DNA of 64,000 bases. Source: Sinonovacula constricta. Taxonomy: Eukaryota; Mollusca; Bivalvia; Cardiida; Solecurtidae. Below the pieces are notes generated by a model. It had not been told where the DNA came from. It was given only the letters and a program-made list of their open reading frames with translations, and ran no database searches. The stretch is from NCBI GenBank assembly GCA_007844125.1, contig CM017563.1:30999828-31063827 (forward strand), read 5' to 3'. A program made the translations under genes and the position numbers. Shown in pieces: positions 35,735 to 48,500 of the stretch (position 1 is its first letter; the number at the start of each line of letters is the position of its first letter).

Positions 35735-38700
35735 AGATAGGCAAACGTTGCTTTGTTATTGACCTTATCCACACGGGATCAATGATTAATCGGGGTGATG
35801 ATGTCAAATTCACCAAGCTTTTAGACAGAGAGATGATGGCTACTTTCTTTCATCAATACTTTCGGCTCACATAGGGAAAGATAATTGTCTCTTGACATTT
35901 CCTCGAGTGTTTAAATATGCTTTATAAAAATTGCTTTTGTACAAAATATTCCTCTGTCAAGTAAAGCTGTATAGCAGCATACTTACTGACGTATAAAGTG
36001 TACAGTATATATGGTAAGATGTAGAGGAAATTGTAGTCCCTCATCATTGCTATTGAATTAGTCCAAGAAAGTTTAGGGTTTACATGTGTTTCAAGTTGAA
36101 AATTCCAAATGATGTTTGTATGATGTATGTGCGTTAACCAGCCAAAATTAATATTCCAGCTATTTGGTGACGGTTTAGTGACGGTTTCGTAGGAAGTTGA
36201 TCTATTCAGACCCTGCTTAATGGATGAAGTTTGTATACCAAAACACTTAAATAGTGGACTGATAAGTATTTTCTTACGCTTAACAGTAAAATAAAAACGT
36301 GTAAATGTTATTAATATTTCAAATACGTATTTTACAAATATTTGCAACTCTATTGAGCCCTTTAAAAAAAGAAGTGAATCAAAGACAAACTCTATATAAT
36401 AGACCATTATAGGAAATGTTAAACAGTAAACTAAATTGTTTTATGAACGCTCATTCTTTTTGCTTTTTATTTTATATTAATCCTAAGTCAAGATGAGCGT
36501 TTCCGTTCTTGGTGAATTCATACAATATCATTCTTGTGTATTGTCAATTGTCTGAAACATTATCAAATTATTTAAGACTATTTGTTTCGTGAAAGATTTG
36601 AAAGAAATGAATAAAGACATAGTGGTTACAGATTTGTGTTGTTCGTAGACACCAAGGAGGCTGAACTTTTATGATAACACGTAACAACAGGTAATATAAC
36701 TTTTATAACTTCAGAGAAATGTTAACTTAATAGTATTTCACACTAGTATGCCGCATTAAACTTTTATCATTAATACGGACATCACCAAACATAATTATGA
36801 AGAAATCCCTCATAGTGCAGCATGACCTTTTACTTCCATATGCAAAATACATATATAACAAATCATGCAAGTCAAAATTTAGAAGAACAAAACAACATTT
36901 GCTTTTTGCACGTTACATGAATCAGGAAAAAGAAAAGCGGATGTAAATAGATGATAATTACTATAATAATACATCGTTTGAACAAGTCCATGTATGTGAA
37001 TCTTATGCAAGAACATGGTTCTTACTAAAAAGGTAGAACAGTCTCAAAATCTTACTAAAATAGTCAAGCCATGATGGAAGTTCTTTTCTTACATAGGTAA
37101 TCCGGCATGGGTAAAGCATACCAAACTGTATTCCTACTCATTAATGGAACATCTGTTTATGTATCAAAGCTTGACAAGAATAATAATGTAGAAATATTTT
37201 CCATTGATTTTTTTCTTTTTAAAGAAAATATACAGCAATTAAAGTTCATTAAGATTTCCTTATGCATACAAAAATATATTAACCACTTTTTAAATAGTCA
37301 ATTTCCGTGGTAAACCTCGACGAACCTGCCGTCACCTAGCCTTAACTATGGAATAGAGTAAATAGATACGAGATTATATCCCAGTTTAATGACAACATTA
37401 CCGGGCATATGAAGAGACTGGTAAAACTATAGCTTAATATGATATAAGTTAACATTTAGATCAATGTTAAATACCTTTATAATAACAAATCTATGCCCCA
37501 CGTTTATAAATTTATTAGTTATTGAAAATAAATGTTTAAGCAATTAACAAAATTTATCTTGTTATTTTTTTGCAAATGGAATCAATCACGGAACTATTAA
37601 GGTTATATAATGGTTAATACACTTAGGCTGGTTTCTGTTAAGGAGCCCTTATTTTACTTTTATTTACTAAGGGAGTTAGGCCATTTCAAAGTACCTTCGA
37701 ATATGCATTAGCAAAAATATGGGACAATACTTTTATAATACTGATATCAAATTTGCTAGTCACTGCATTAATCTCATATTGAATAAATTAGATAATGCAT
37801 AACGAAGACACAAAAGTCATATAGTCATCTTGTTTACGACTGACAAGGAAACTCTAAAAATATTTCTGAAAAAAATAGTTAAAATTAACACACGACTTGC
37901 ACCTTGGTTTTTAGTTTACTAAGCTGCCATATACATAGTCCTGTTGATTTGCAAAGTCACCTTACCTGCGTAGTAACAAAAAAGCTTAACTATTGTAGCA
38001 CCAAAGAGAAAAAAAACGGATTACACATTCAAACATGGAAACTTTAAAAAGAACAAGAGAAACAATGAGCATAAAAACATATTACATACAGTAAAATTTG
38101 AGTGAAAACCAACCTTCATATTTCCATCGTTACATACGTTTTGCAGTTCTCAAGTCAAATGCATTTTCCCCAATTTTTTGGTTTGAAAAAGTTTCTCTTA
38201 AACAAAAAAGACACACGAGAGCACACAAGATTGGATGATAAGACTAAAGGTAGCCTTAATGACTTTCTCTGTTGTTCTAAAGAATAAAATGCAATTTAAG
38301 TACAAAGAAAGGATAATTCAATTTATAATGAGTAATGTATAATTTGTATGAGTAATATAAATGACACTTGAAATTGCGTTACATATACAAGTAATTGAAG
38401 AATGACGACATATCCTTCAGTCATTAAACAATATCTTTACCTTAACTGGCGAATTCATATGATAAATTGTCAGGGTTAGTGATTTTATCAATTAATGAAT
38501 ACAAATGAAAAATAATTATGCACAATATTATTAATGTGATATTCATTTTTCGCATGAGTTAAATGCAAATTTGTTGTTGTTCTTATGTTATCTTATATTT
38601 GCTATTACGTATAAAATAATCCGTAAAAAATGCTGTTTTTATATTTGCAAGCGACTTAATGAGAAAAATGATCAATCATTAGATTGAATGTAAGATCGGG

Positions 38701-39187
38701 CTAATGTAACCTTCGTGTGACCTATAATAACGGATACTCGCCAAGGTCGAATTTCGTTAAAATCTCCTGAAATCTCATTAAATCCTATGATAGATACTTT
38801 TCATTTTATGACTGCTCTAGTTTTACGTTAGATTTTATGGGTTATAATACATCGATGTTTTATTATATGATATAATGCTATTTTTGTAAGTTTCGTCCTG
38901 GCATATATATACATATAATTTCGGAACCGATTTTGCTCAAGTACTCACGTGAAATTTAAGATGGATTCTAGTATTTTTTATTCCAAGATCTCTGTAAATA
39001 TCGGTTGACATAACTATGAGCTTAATCAACCGATATTCACGCACCTGCTCTAAGCCGGACTACTTTTTTGACGACACAATCAGGAATGTTTACGTGAATG
39101 AAACGCATTTATCGCGTAATTATGTTTGTGATCACCACAAAAATGTCCATAATATAAAGATTTGTTAAATAGATCAACGAGGCTATT
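35735..39187. other. Non-coding stretch, in part B-specific
   Basis: Bases 35761-35910 match 21558-21720 and 36400-36680 match 22760-23000. The 161-codon minus-strand frame at 35922-36407 has no recognised domain, and the aligned part of copy A (22690-22760) carries a stop and length changes. From about 36900 to 39900 copy B is longer than copy A. A strong hairpin lies at 38998-39036: ATATCGGTTGA, a 17-base loop, TCAACCGATAT. No gene seen. Confidence 0.55.
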
Positions 39188-39256
39188 AAAAAAAGATATC
39201 TCTCCTGCAGGATTAGAAATTTAAGAGTGCTTTAACCGACTGAGCTAACCGGACAG
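39188..39256 (-). mobile_element. tRNA-like head (tRNA pseudogene or SINE fragment)
   Basis: On the minus strand the sequence reads gtccggttagctcagtcggt, with an A-box-like ttagctcagtcggtt (complement of 39234-39248). The 5' half and D-arm are tRNA-like, but no B box follows within the expected distance, so it is a 5' fragment and not a functional tRNA gene. Confidence 0.55.
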
Positions 39257-39481
39257 TTTTTCATAAATCATAAATCTTTCTGCTTTTCGTAGCCTCGCAT
39301 GATAACATTTATCTATATCAACACTAACCTGGTATTAACCTCTATATATATGATACACGATGGTCGTTGAATAATTGTCACCAACAAAAGGCATTTGGTC
39401 CTTTGCCCTACCTTTAGTCTTTTCATCCGACCATGTTTGCTTAAGTGTGGTTTTTTTACGTCGTATGAAGGAACATATATT
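39257..39481. other. No feature seen
   Basis: AT-rich non-coding sequence. Confidence 0.5.
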
Positions 39482-39630
39482 ATAATGTGAAAAGGCACAG
39501 GCTAATGATATTCGCATGTCAGTCATATGTTACAACAAAACTGCGAGGAGTTATTTAATAAAATAGAGCAAACTCAACAAGTTCCGCACTGGAAGGATCA
39601 GTTGGTAAAAGAAGACAGGGACCTTTTTCA
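39482..39630 (+). mobile_element. Element X, decayed copy
   Basis: Shows the X order: aaaaggcacagg, gcatgtcagtcatatgt, agagcaaactcaac, then a damaged core ending after acaggga. The shared frame is broken by small deletions. Confidence 0.45.
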
Positions 39631-41881
39631 TACCCACACAAATAAGCTTATTTATGAAGTTTCAATGTGATATTAAACTGAAAGCAATATAAAAGTATCA
39701 TGCAAAAATTAAAGACATGCAGACAAATACATAATGAAGATATAGTATATTGAAATCCACGACTTAAGCAATTCTTACTTAAGAATGGTTGGTGTAGATA
39801 ATGTAATGAAATCACACACATTCATCAAACACAAAGAAAGATATTATTAGACTCTTTGGTTGTTATTTTTAATAATAAATAATCTTAAATAAATGTAGAT
39901 ATGGTTGTTGTATTATGTTTGACTCTTTGTTCAAATATCAGTGCAATCTACGTCATAAGAAAACATTTAAGCTTTACTTTGGACCCATTTGCAAGAACGA
40001 TACATGATAGAGATGTTGTCCAGAGCCAAACATTTGCATTTTCCATGGCGATTGAATGGATTCTGTCTAGATTAAATATTGATTAGGTAATAATGTTATA
40101 TAACAGTTTGTTGTTGTTTTTACTCTTTTACAAATAGACAAAAATACCAATCGTCTTCGCCTCAAATGAATCTGCTTTTAATTTTTGGGCCGTATATGTG
40201 CTGGCATATTCTTTATTGCAACAAAGAAGTTTAATTTTGTTATGGTTATCGTCTGATAACTTAAGGGTTTCTCATTCAAACTGTTTTGTTAGTATCCTTG
40301 TGTTTGCTTTCACATCGTTTAAGACCAGTATAATTACATGAAGCAGTCTATATTTTAATATGTTTATTGTTTTTACATCAAGGAACCAAAGCCGACTTCA
40401 AAAAATTAGATTTTCTGTTCCCTATTTGTCACATAACAATGATATTCATTCAGACATCAAAATTTAATCGACTACAATGTAGCAAATAGGTAGTATTTCA
40501 TATTAGGCAAGTGAAATCGGTTATCAATAAACATTGCGATATTTAATTTCAGTTTGATTTTGGAATACTGCCTATTCACATGAAAATTTAATTAACCAGT
40601 TTAGAAAATAACTCTCTTTAAACGTTTTTTTCTTATCTAACCGATGGTTAGGCAAAGTACCATGCAAACAAAAACGAACGCAATGCCACGGCTCCATTTA
40701 GAGGGCATACTGTTAAAATCTCTAGGTATGCTCATATAACATCGCAAAAGTATTGAAAATCGTGATCCGTGTCCACATCGTATGTAACTAATTTCTCCCA
40801 CCCTGAAATAATATTCTGTGCTTTCGAAACACTTCGAGAGAGTTGTGGACAAAATCTTTCAGACATGTATTGTTGTTTAAGTGTAAGTTGTCCTGGTAAT
40901 GTAAAAACAAAAAGCTAAAATGCTAGTTAAGTTTTCCTTCATAGTTTGCAGTAAATATCTTTTTCATTGACAGCATGGATTTTAATAAAACGTATTATCG
41001 TCAAAGTCGTTGTATGAATCTTTTCGTTAAATCTCGTTTTTCATAATATACGGGAACACATATGTATTTGACATGTCTGGTACACGTCTGTCATAGTGTC
41101 CTTATGTTCTTTTGATGTTGTTTTCATTCTTCTGTGTTCATTATCAGCACAACCTTCAAGCATTCATAAACGAAGTATATCATTCTGATGTTTTCTCAGT
41201 TCCTACAAACCCATTAACCGTGACATCTGTTTGATTATTATGTCAAAGTCACACGAAATACGATGCTCTCGATAGACGCTCAAAAACCCTAATTTTACTG
41301 ATGCGCCAAGTAGTTTTGATACAAGAAATTATTCACTGCCCCTCGATCTAACTGATAAAATATTGTGATATGACACCTCCAATTAATCATTAATTTCTTT
41401 TGGTTCATCATAAGCCAAAAGAAAAACACAACTTTCGCCTGCCTCGTTCATTAGAATTTGATGTTTGTCCATTTTATATCGAACCGCGAGACAGTTGTCT
41501 GATTTATTGATACCATTCAGCAGGAAACCACAGTTTGCCAACTCCTTAGTGTCTAGAATTGAGCTGTTTCTGTTAAATAACGCGAGGAAAATGGTATCTG
41601 ATATGCTGATTATTTATAACATAACTGCTATTGAAAAAGTAACAGAACGTATTTTATCTCCGTTATCTTTAAAATGACTTGCATGCACACAGTAAGATCT
41701 GAAATATCGGCAACTTGTCGTAAGATATATTTTTCGATTAATCGATTAATACCATTGTAGTGGAAAAAAAGAAACAGCAGTCAACAAAATCATCAAGGAG
41801 TTTCTTTCATGTCAAAGTAAAAGTATTTACAAAGGCAGACATTTCACAAATGCCTTGATGATCAAGTGAGTTGATAATATC

Positions 41882-41884
<3 letters not shown>
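39631..41884. other. Non-coding stretch shared with copy A
   Basis: Bases 39950-40160, 40380-40560, 40605-40760 and 41290-41530 match 23740-23960, 24180-24420, 24480-24640 and 25480-25720. A perfect 14-base palindrome, ATTAATCGATTAAT, is at 41737-41750. No gene seen. Confidence 0.6.

Positions 41885-41963
<79 letters not shown>
41885..41963. repeat. (TA)n microsatellite
   Basis: About 79 bases of pure TA, at the start of the stretch that matches neither other copy. Confidence 0.95.
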
Positions 41964-41966
<3 letters not shown>

Positions 41967-42677
41967 AATTTTATAATTTAATGTAAAATACATCAACTTA
42001 TTTATTTGCATTTATCAAGGACAATTTTGTAATGGTTTCTTCACATATATTATCCCGAGCCCGTTCGGTCACCGTTCGGCCAGTGTCACTTGTGTCATAC
42101 TGAGAACGGAGGTTAACATCGGTGTTTGGCTTCGTTAATTGGTTGGTTAAAGTTGTAAATTTGATATAACGTGTTGATTTGTTTGACAATCTGTTACGAT
42201 GTACCATCAGTTAAAGAGTGTTACAATCCAAATAAAGATTGACTAGTACTTGCTTTGTCTCCCTGCAGCATTGCAAACTTTTAGGGTAGGTATAAATAAT
42301 TGCTGATATCACGTCATTAACTGAGAGACAGCAAGCAGGGCGAAACCTTAGCTTTAGCAATCTGGAGAAAGACACGCTTTACGATTTTAGAATGTATTTA
42401 TCCTAAAATTACTTTATTGTCCTAAATTTCCATATGCGCTTTAATACTTTGGTACAATAATTTGCTATATGTTAAAGTTTGCTGACGACGATAACATGTT
42501 CACGTCTAATCGAGAATGCTTTTTTTTGCATATGCATACATTTGTGTGTTATAATTTTGAAAAAAAAAAACAAAACATATTTTCCAACATGTACCTTTTC
42601 TTATGTTTCATTGTAAAAGGTATTATGTTATATACATTTATTCTTTGACATTACTGCAGATAAAAACGCAATTCAAT
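41964..42677. other. Non-homologous junction stretch between copies B and C
   Basis: No match to copies A or C found. GC-richer patch around 42050-42120. No gene recognised. Confidence 0.45.
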
Positions 42678-42776
42678 ATGGCGGACTCATGGTCGGAAAA
42701 TTGTGTAAGTAGCGGAAATGCGGAAATTTCCAACCCATGCATCGTTCGAGTAAATCGGCGGTCCCGACGACTTTGA
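42678..42776 (+). CDS. Short ORF or possible first coding exon
   Basis: ATG at 42678 in the context aatATGGCG opens 32 codons, beginning MADSWSENC, to a TGA at 42774. After nine codons, at 42704-42709, is a perfect GTAAGT, the consensus 5' splice site in animals, so the piece could be a short first exon of 27-26 bases coding. The segment is richer in G and C than its surroundings and lies in the stretch unique to the B/C junction. No downstream exon could be linked, and the protein is not recognised. Chance is a real alternative. Confidence 0.2.
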   Translation: MADSWSENCVSSGNAEISNPCIVRVNRRSRRL

Positions 42777-43340
42777 ATAACCGAATAATTATGTGTTTTT
42801 TAAACAAACAAACGTAAGAATTAATGCAATAATGTGCATTTTCTGTGCAGTATTGAGTAATACCGCTTTAATGACTAACGTGATTTTGGGTCTGACATGG
42901 GCAGACGATTAATGGGATGAACGCAAAAACTTGCCTTCTTCGTGCAAAAGGCATAAAGGAGAGTCTCTGGATAATTTGATTAAAGATGTCGATAGAAGGC
43001 TTCATTAACTGTAATGTTATTGCTGTGGGAGCCCAACCTGTAATTATAGTAGGAGGGGTTTTGAATTGTGATGTTAATCTTCAGAGTGCACATTGAAAAG
43101 GCTTAGGCAAATACTGTGAGTCTAAATCAACTATGATAGTTTTATCAGGTTCGGGAGGATGAAAAGTATGTATCAAAACAGTTTGTTACGTGTTCATGCT
43201 GTTGTAAAAATGATGACTTTAGAGTTCAGTACTTAAAAGTAATTAGCCAGAAATTGGCCTGTGGGTAAAGCAAAGGCCAATATGAGAAAATATCAGCGCG
43301 AGTAAAGATTATGAATAATAAAGATAAAAAATTAAGTATG
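42777..43340. other. Start of copy C, shared block
   Basis: Homology to A and B starts near 42830 (cagtattgagtaat) and 42880-43080 matches 2041-2200 and 28010-28190. No gene seen. Confidence 0.6.
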
Positions 43341-43596
43341 AACAAGTATTGATCATCAATTGTTAAGACCATCAAAACTGAAGAGTATCATTGTTTTATC
43401 AAGAGAATAGATTATCAAGAGTATAGATGATCATAAGTCAAGATCATCAGGAGTACAGATTATCAAGTGTATAGACCTTCACACGTAAAATTATCAGGAG
43501 TAAAGATTGTAAAGAGTATCGATCCTCAAAAGATCAACGGGAGTAAAGATCATCTAGGTGTAGATCTTAACATGTAAACTTCATTAGGAGAAAAGA
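43341..43596 (+). repeat. Degenerate 16-base minisatellite
   Basis: Loose tandem units close to agagtatagattatca. Best between 43401 and 43545, where about nine units follow one another with one- or two-base length changes. It is found only in copy C. Confidence 0.75.
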
Positions 43597-45320
43597 CACT
43601 TTATGACGATTTAAAATCACCAATACAATGTTACCAGGAATCAGGATGATAATTGATGCTCAATTCTAAAATTATTATTGATTATGTTTGAACATCACAG
43701 TTAACAACTACACTTTTATGGTTGTCATGATACGTTCATGTCTGTTCCGGTTGGTGCTTATGACGACTTCATTTATTCAAAAGGACTTAAATATTGAATA
43801 TAGGTATAAATGTATTATTGACTTTACAACATTGATAAAAATGTACTATGATCAAGTATAGTTTGAAGCTTTCATGTTTGTTATAGCATGTTCTTCTTTG
43901 GCGTCATCCCATCATTAAATGCTATTGTAATTATCTAAATTGCTGCCATGATAGGCAAGCAAGCTTTTACGCAACAAATAATGGTATGCAAGGACGACAA
44001 CAAATTATAATATTATCAGAGTCCCTGCTTTTTCTGGACATAAAAGCCGCACCCAAGACTAACAAGACTAAGTGTTGCAGAATGCCATTCATACAATAAA
44101 TGCAAATTATAATTGCCTGTATAATTTGCAGACAAAATATCAATAGAAATGCGAGCAATAACACATGCAATATGACAATATGTCGCCCCAACTATCCAAT
44201 GCATATAAACATCTCATATTTTGTGCGAAAAGAACAAAACAAACATAGAACCCTCACTTGGTTTAAAAGCGTATAACCTAGATAAACCGCATAGGAAACA
44301 CTGTCATTGAGTTGCTAGAAGCTTCAAATAGTAATTAAAGCACATGCAAGCTGGGGCTTATTCTTGAACCAATAGGCTCGTGTCTGGCTATACATGCGTC
44401 TGGAATGTGGCAACAGTAATATAAATCAAAATAGCTTCAAAATTTAAATTGACACAACACACAACTGTTCACTGGAAATACCGGCATTTGTTTGAATATT
44501 TGAGAAAGAACTGACGAGAACCATGAAGATTTATAGTTTTAATGTAATTTTCTAAATATAACTTTTATAAATTGATACTATTGTCGGGAAGTTGTAGGGA
44601 GCTGAATTTAGAGTTCAATTCTTGCATGATTGTATAAGTTTATTTGGTATACACAGATTCGCACTATACCCACATTGTAGTCTCGTTTACTTACGTATTT
44701 GGCAGTAAACATTCTATAGTTTCCCTTTTTCATTGAATCATAAAGAATGTATTTGAACATGCAGGAGAAGCCTGTTTTGCAAGTACCAATGCCAAGCGCA
44801 CCCACTTAAAGTGGTTAGAGCTGTATTCACACAACAAAGTTTGTGTCGGTCTGAACACGTTTGATTCTGCATCTTAAGTAGGAGCCTGTATGAGATAAAT
44901 GTAAAAGAGTACTTCATAACGGAATTCATATTTATTCTTTTTCAAAACATGTATTCCTGTGCGTACTTCGTTATTGTTCTTTGGCCTATAAAGTAACACC
45001 GTCGAAAGTTGACAAAACGAGCTCTCATCCTCTGTTGATGTGATATTTATTGAATAAAACACAACAAATAACTTGTCAAAATAATAAATGTGAATTACAC
45101 ATTAGAAGTACATTTTTATTTATTCCTGGCTTCGACGTAAGTATAACTGTACTGTAAAAATATGCAAAACACAAAATTAACATTTATCAGAAGTCCAAAA
45201 AGACAATTGTAAAGGTCATAAAAATATTAATATCACACTTATAATACTTGCTTCCTTATTGGTTTATACTCGTACATTAAAAACACGGTCCAATTGAAGA
45301 TGCTCGTGAAGGCATTTCAA
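43597..45320. other. Non-coding stretch shared with copy A
   Basis: Bases 43947-44215 match 2630-2960, 44270-44495 match 2941-3160 and 44620-44730 match 3290-3400. Overlapping short frames at 43967, 44016, 44608, 44738 and 44874 have no recognised domain and are not kept in copy A. Confidence 0.6.
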
Positions 45321-45365
45321 TGACGTCATATGGGATATTTCTTATGCCACATGTCAATATAAAAA
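45321..45365 (+). promoter_or_regulatory. CRE plus TATA promoter-like module, copy C
   Basis: TGACGTCA at 45321-45328 and TATAAAAA at 45358-45365, 37 bases start to start, as at 3957 and 3994 in copy A. The palindrome is identical in both while the bases around it have changed. Confidence 0.45.
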
Positions 45366-45608
45366 TTACTCAACGCGATAGGAATTAAACATCGGAACAT
45401 CGCATGAGGTATTATAAAGTTTATTGCTTCACTGGTAGTATCACCAATTTTAAATGAAAAGGACATCCTTCAGTAAGATGTGATCCATACAAGTTCACAG
45501 TCATTAGTTTCTTCTAAATTTGATTTGATTACAGTCTAAAAAAACAAGTATTTTTATTTTAATACTATCAGTGTAGCCATGACATTAATGAAAATTCAAG
45601 TGGGTCTT
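45366..45608. other. Non-coding stretch
   Basis: Bases 45410-45500 match 30165-30290 in copy B. No gene seen. Confidence 0.5.
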
Positions 45609-45671
45609 ACCTTTTTCTGTGACTTTTCGGAGTTTGGTATATGTTGCAATGCTCATAGGACTTTGTCATAT
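45609..45671 (-). mobile_element. Element X, 5' end only
   Basis: About 60 bases on the minus strand; from ATG at 45669 it reads MTKSYEHCNIY, matching the start of the open frame at 26702. It confirms the usual start of the element. Confidence 0.5.
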
Positions 45672-47729
45672 ATTTATCTTTATGATTGAAAAATATTGCA
45701 TTTTTTCAGAGGGAGTCTTAATTTCAACCGAAGCCTTTTGGAACATCCATTCATTTATCTAATGTGACATAATAACCATTTTAATTGTGGACACCTATAA
45801 GCAACACTTTCTTGATTCTCTTTGCTGTGAAACATAATGGTATTATTAGTTCTGAATTACACTTGTGAACAGAACCTCAGTACGAACCCACAGACCTGTC
45901 TTAAAAATACCAATGTAAAGTTTACCGCGACCAACAATATCCCGCTTTATCAAAGTTCTGTTGTTTTATATTATCTTATGAGAAATTGAGTTTAACCACA
46001 TCTATTGGGGAGAAAGTCAGCATCACATTTTATTAGCTTCGATAAATATTTTAGAACATTTTCTTCCCTTTCAGGTCTTATGCGTGGATTTTATTCACAG
46101 ATAGGTCCCATAGGACGACATTGGCAAGGGCGCATCCTGGTTATGTTACTTAGTGTATGCATTGACTATGCATGAACACTACAACTGGTCTCGCTGAACG
46201 AAGATTTAGTTGTAGCTTTAATATTTATTCGGTGCTATATAACCATGTGTGGACTTACTTTCTCATTATTTATGAAAAGTGTTTGATCTTCACAAGGGAA
46301 GTTTATTATTTTCTCCAACAACTACATGTATCAAAAGGAAATATGGACAAGGTCTTGATTTTGCAATTATAGTTTGATCATTGCAAAAATATCTACGTTT
46401 ATGTTTTTTTAATTTGTTGATATACTTAATCAATAATTTATACTTGAGGTATTTTTCAATATGTCATTGTACTTATGGCAAACAAATAGATAGATAGATT
46501 GAAATAATTTGGCTGGCTAGTAAGTCAGGGCCAAAAGATAATATAGATTACAGCAAGAAGCTCTGGGAAATGGTAGCCATTTTGTTTGAACTCGGTCTAT
46601 GTGCAGACGCGGACAGGTTGCATAAATTTATGAAACAAAATATTCACAGTTTTCAAACATTAACGCCATAAATTAGTAGTTTTTGACCGAATTTGTTATA
46701 TATTTACAACTTTTACATTTCACAAAACACAAACAAGCATTTTCTGACTTGGATTGATGCAAAAACTGCACACAAAAAACAGAAACCCCCAAAACAACAT
46801 TTTATTAAATGTGAAATGTTATAACTACATGTAGTTATTCAATAAAATTGTCGATAAATAAGTGATTTTAATATTGGCCCTTATTTTCGTCCTCGAGTCA
46901 GTCGTATTCGCTATCGGTCTTCGGCCTTAGTCCAATGTGGAGATACACTTAAATTGTGAACCTAGAAATTAATATATAAATGCTAGTTTTGCTCATAAAA
47001 GTGAACGAAGTATCAGGCCTAAATTTGAGAGGCGAAATTTAATAGAAATCAACAATTTCTTGCCTTCCTGCTTATGTCATGGCTTGCTGTTGATAAATTA
47101 CCAAGACTTTATTTTATTTGTGCTCTTTACACAGCTATCACGAAATACTTTGGTCCACTGAAATTCCACTCAATTTTGATTAGGAAAGTTGTTGTTGTTT
47201 AAATATTTAACACCCCTAAATGTAATATAATACATCTATGATGAAATACACTATAAGATAATTTAATGCAATATTGTTTCTGATTTTTGCAACGATTAAA
47301 AAAATAATCATATCAAACTGCAAACGTTTACAGCAAGATGCCAATGAAAAGAAATTCTCATATACAGATTACAAAGACATATCCTCTATTTACGCTTAAG
47401 ATACTTTTCAAACATGCAATCACATAACTCTCAAATATGCAAAGCAGTTTTTTAACTTTTATCTAAAAGTGCTAAAAAGGTATCTCAAATTATTGCAACA
47501 TTTGGAAATAAAAGAGTATCGAATAATCATAAATCATTGCAGAATATTTCAGCTATATTCGGTAAATTATACAGCTGTCTACTTTAAAATAACTAGCTTC
47601 CCCGTTTGAATAGGTTTAATATAAAATATTTACACACACCCAGAAAGATATAGACAGATGTTAACAACTTTATATTAAGTTTGTCGCAACTAAAACAAAT
47701 CATGTATTTTAAAAAGAAAACACGTATAG
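45672..47729. other. Non-coding stretch, in part shared
   Basis: Bases 45700-45770, 45970-46205 and 46205-46385 match copies A and B. The remainder, 46440-47700, shows no gene and no clear repeat. Confidence 0.55.
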
Positions 47730-48500
47730 ACTATATTGTCCATATAAGTTCATATTGGTTGGCTCTTTTTCTGGGAAACTTAATAATCTTTCATCCAATT
47801 TTTGTATATTTTATTTTTGTATTTTTGCCTTAATCTGACGTGACAAAACGCTCCAAGACACGGCCTAACACATAAATTTACACAGGTAAAAACAAAAAAC
47901 GTTCATAAAATATAAATGATATTTGTCCACGCTATTTAAAGTTTCCATTTTCGTTCATCAAAGGTAAACAACTGGAATACGTATTTTGTTCTGTAGTTCT
48001 TCAAAGATCGTATGTAATTGATGGCCTACGAAGATTCTTAGTTTTTTAGATTGAGATTTTAAAACTAAAGTAAACAATGTCTTTTATGGAACACACTTGG
48101 TTTAGACCAAGTGCATATAAGTTAGTTAGTCTTCTGGGAAACATCATATTGTTTTATCCCATTATGTGTTCTGTGTTTATTTGTATATTATGATGATGTG
48201 ATTCGACTCAATAGACTGCTGTACTCGAAAATTTACAATTAAAACATTAATTACATCTAAAAATAATTTTTTAGAAAGTCCAAGTTTTAGTTGTTATTGT
48301 TGTCTTTTGTTGTTGTCGTTGTTTTGTTAGAGTTGTGTTGTTGTTTTTTGTTGTTGTTTTTGTTGTTGTTGTTTTTGGGGGGTAGTATTTATTAATTTTC
48401 GTTCACCAAAAGCAAACAGCATTCATTCTAGGGAGTCTGTATTCTGTCGTATAGCTCTTCTAAAATCATATTTTCGAATTTTATCTTAGAGCTTCCTAGG
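47730..48500 (+). repeat. Local duplication inside copy C
   Basis: Two motifs occur twice in order. The first, with ctgggaaac and catcc or tatccca, is at 47730-47845 and 48060-48205. The second, with attttcgttca, ccaaa or tcaaa, and ctgtcgtatagctctt or ctgtagttctt, is at 47945-48045 and 48398-48500. Copy A has the first motif once, at 8830-9010, nearest to the second instance. A TTG-rich run lies at 48290-48376. Confidence 0.5.

Larger units (their letters stand above)
26131..42824 (+). repeat. Copy B of the giant tandem unit, with a large internal deletion
   Basis: Second copy. It follows copy A in order from 26131 to about 32690, then jumps: 32700-32820 matches 59160-59270 in copy C, so sequence equivalent to A 6400-19700 is missing. 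It then follows C (33060-33190 with 61650-61770; 33860-34140 with 62600-62820; 34490-34690 with 63305-63460) and finally A again (35225-35910, 36400-36680, 39950-40160, 40380-40560, 41290-41530). Homology fades after about 41560. The stretch 41560-42824 matches neither other copy as far as I can see and may be the junction or a later insertion. Confidence 0.8.

Noticed and set aside
35922..36407. 161-codon minus-strand open frame, the longest without low complexity outside the minisatellite
   Set aside because: The aligned part of copy A (22690-22760) has a stop and length changes that break the frame, and no domain is visible.
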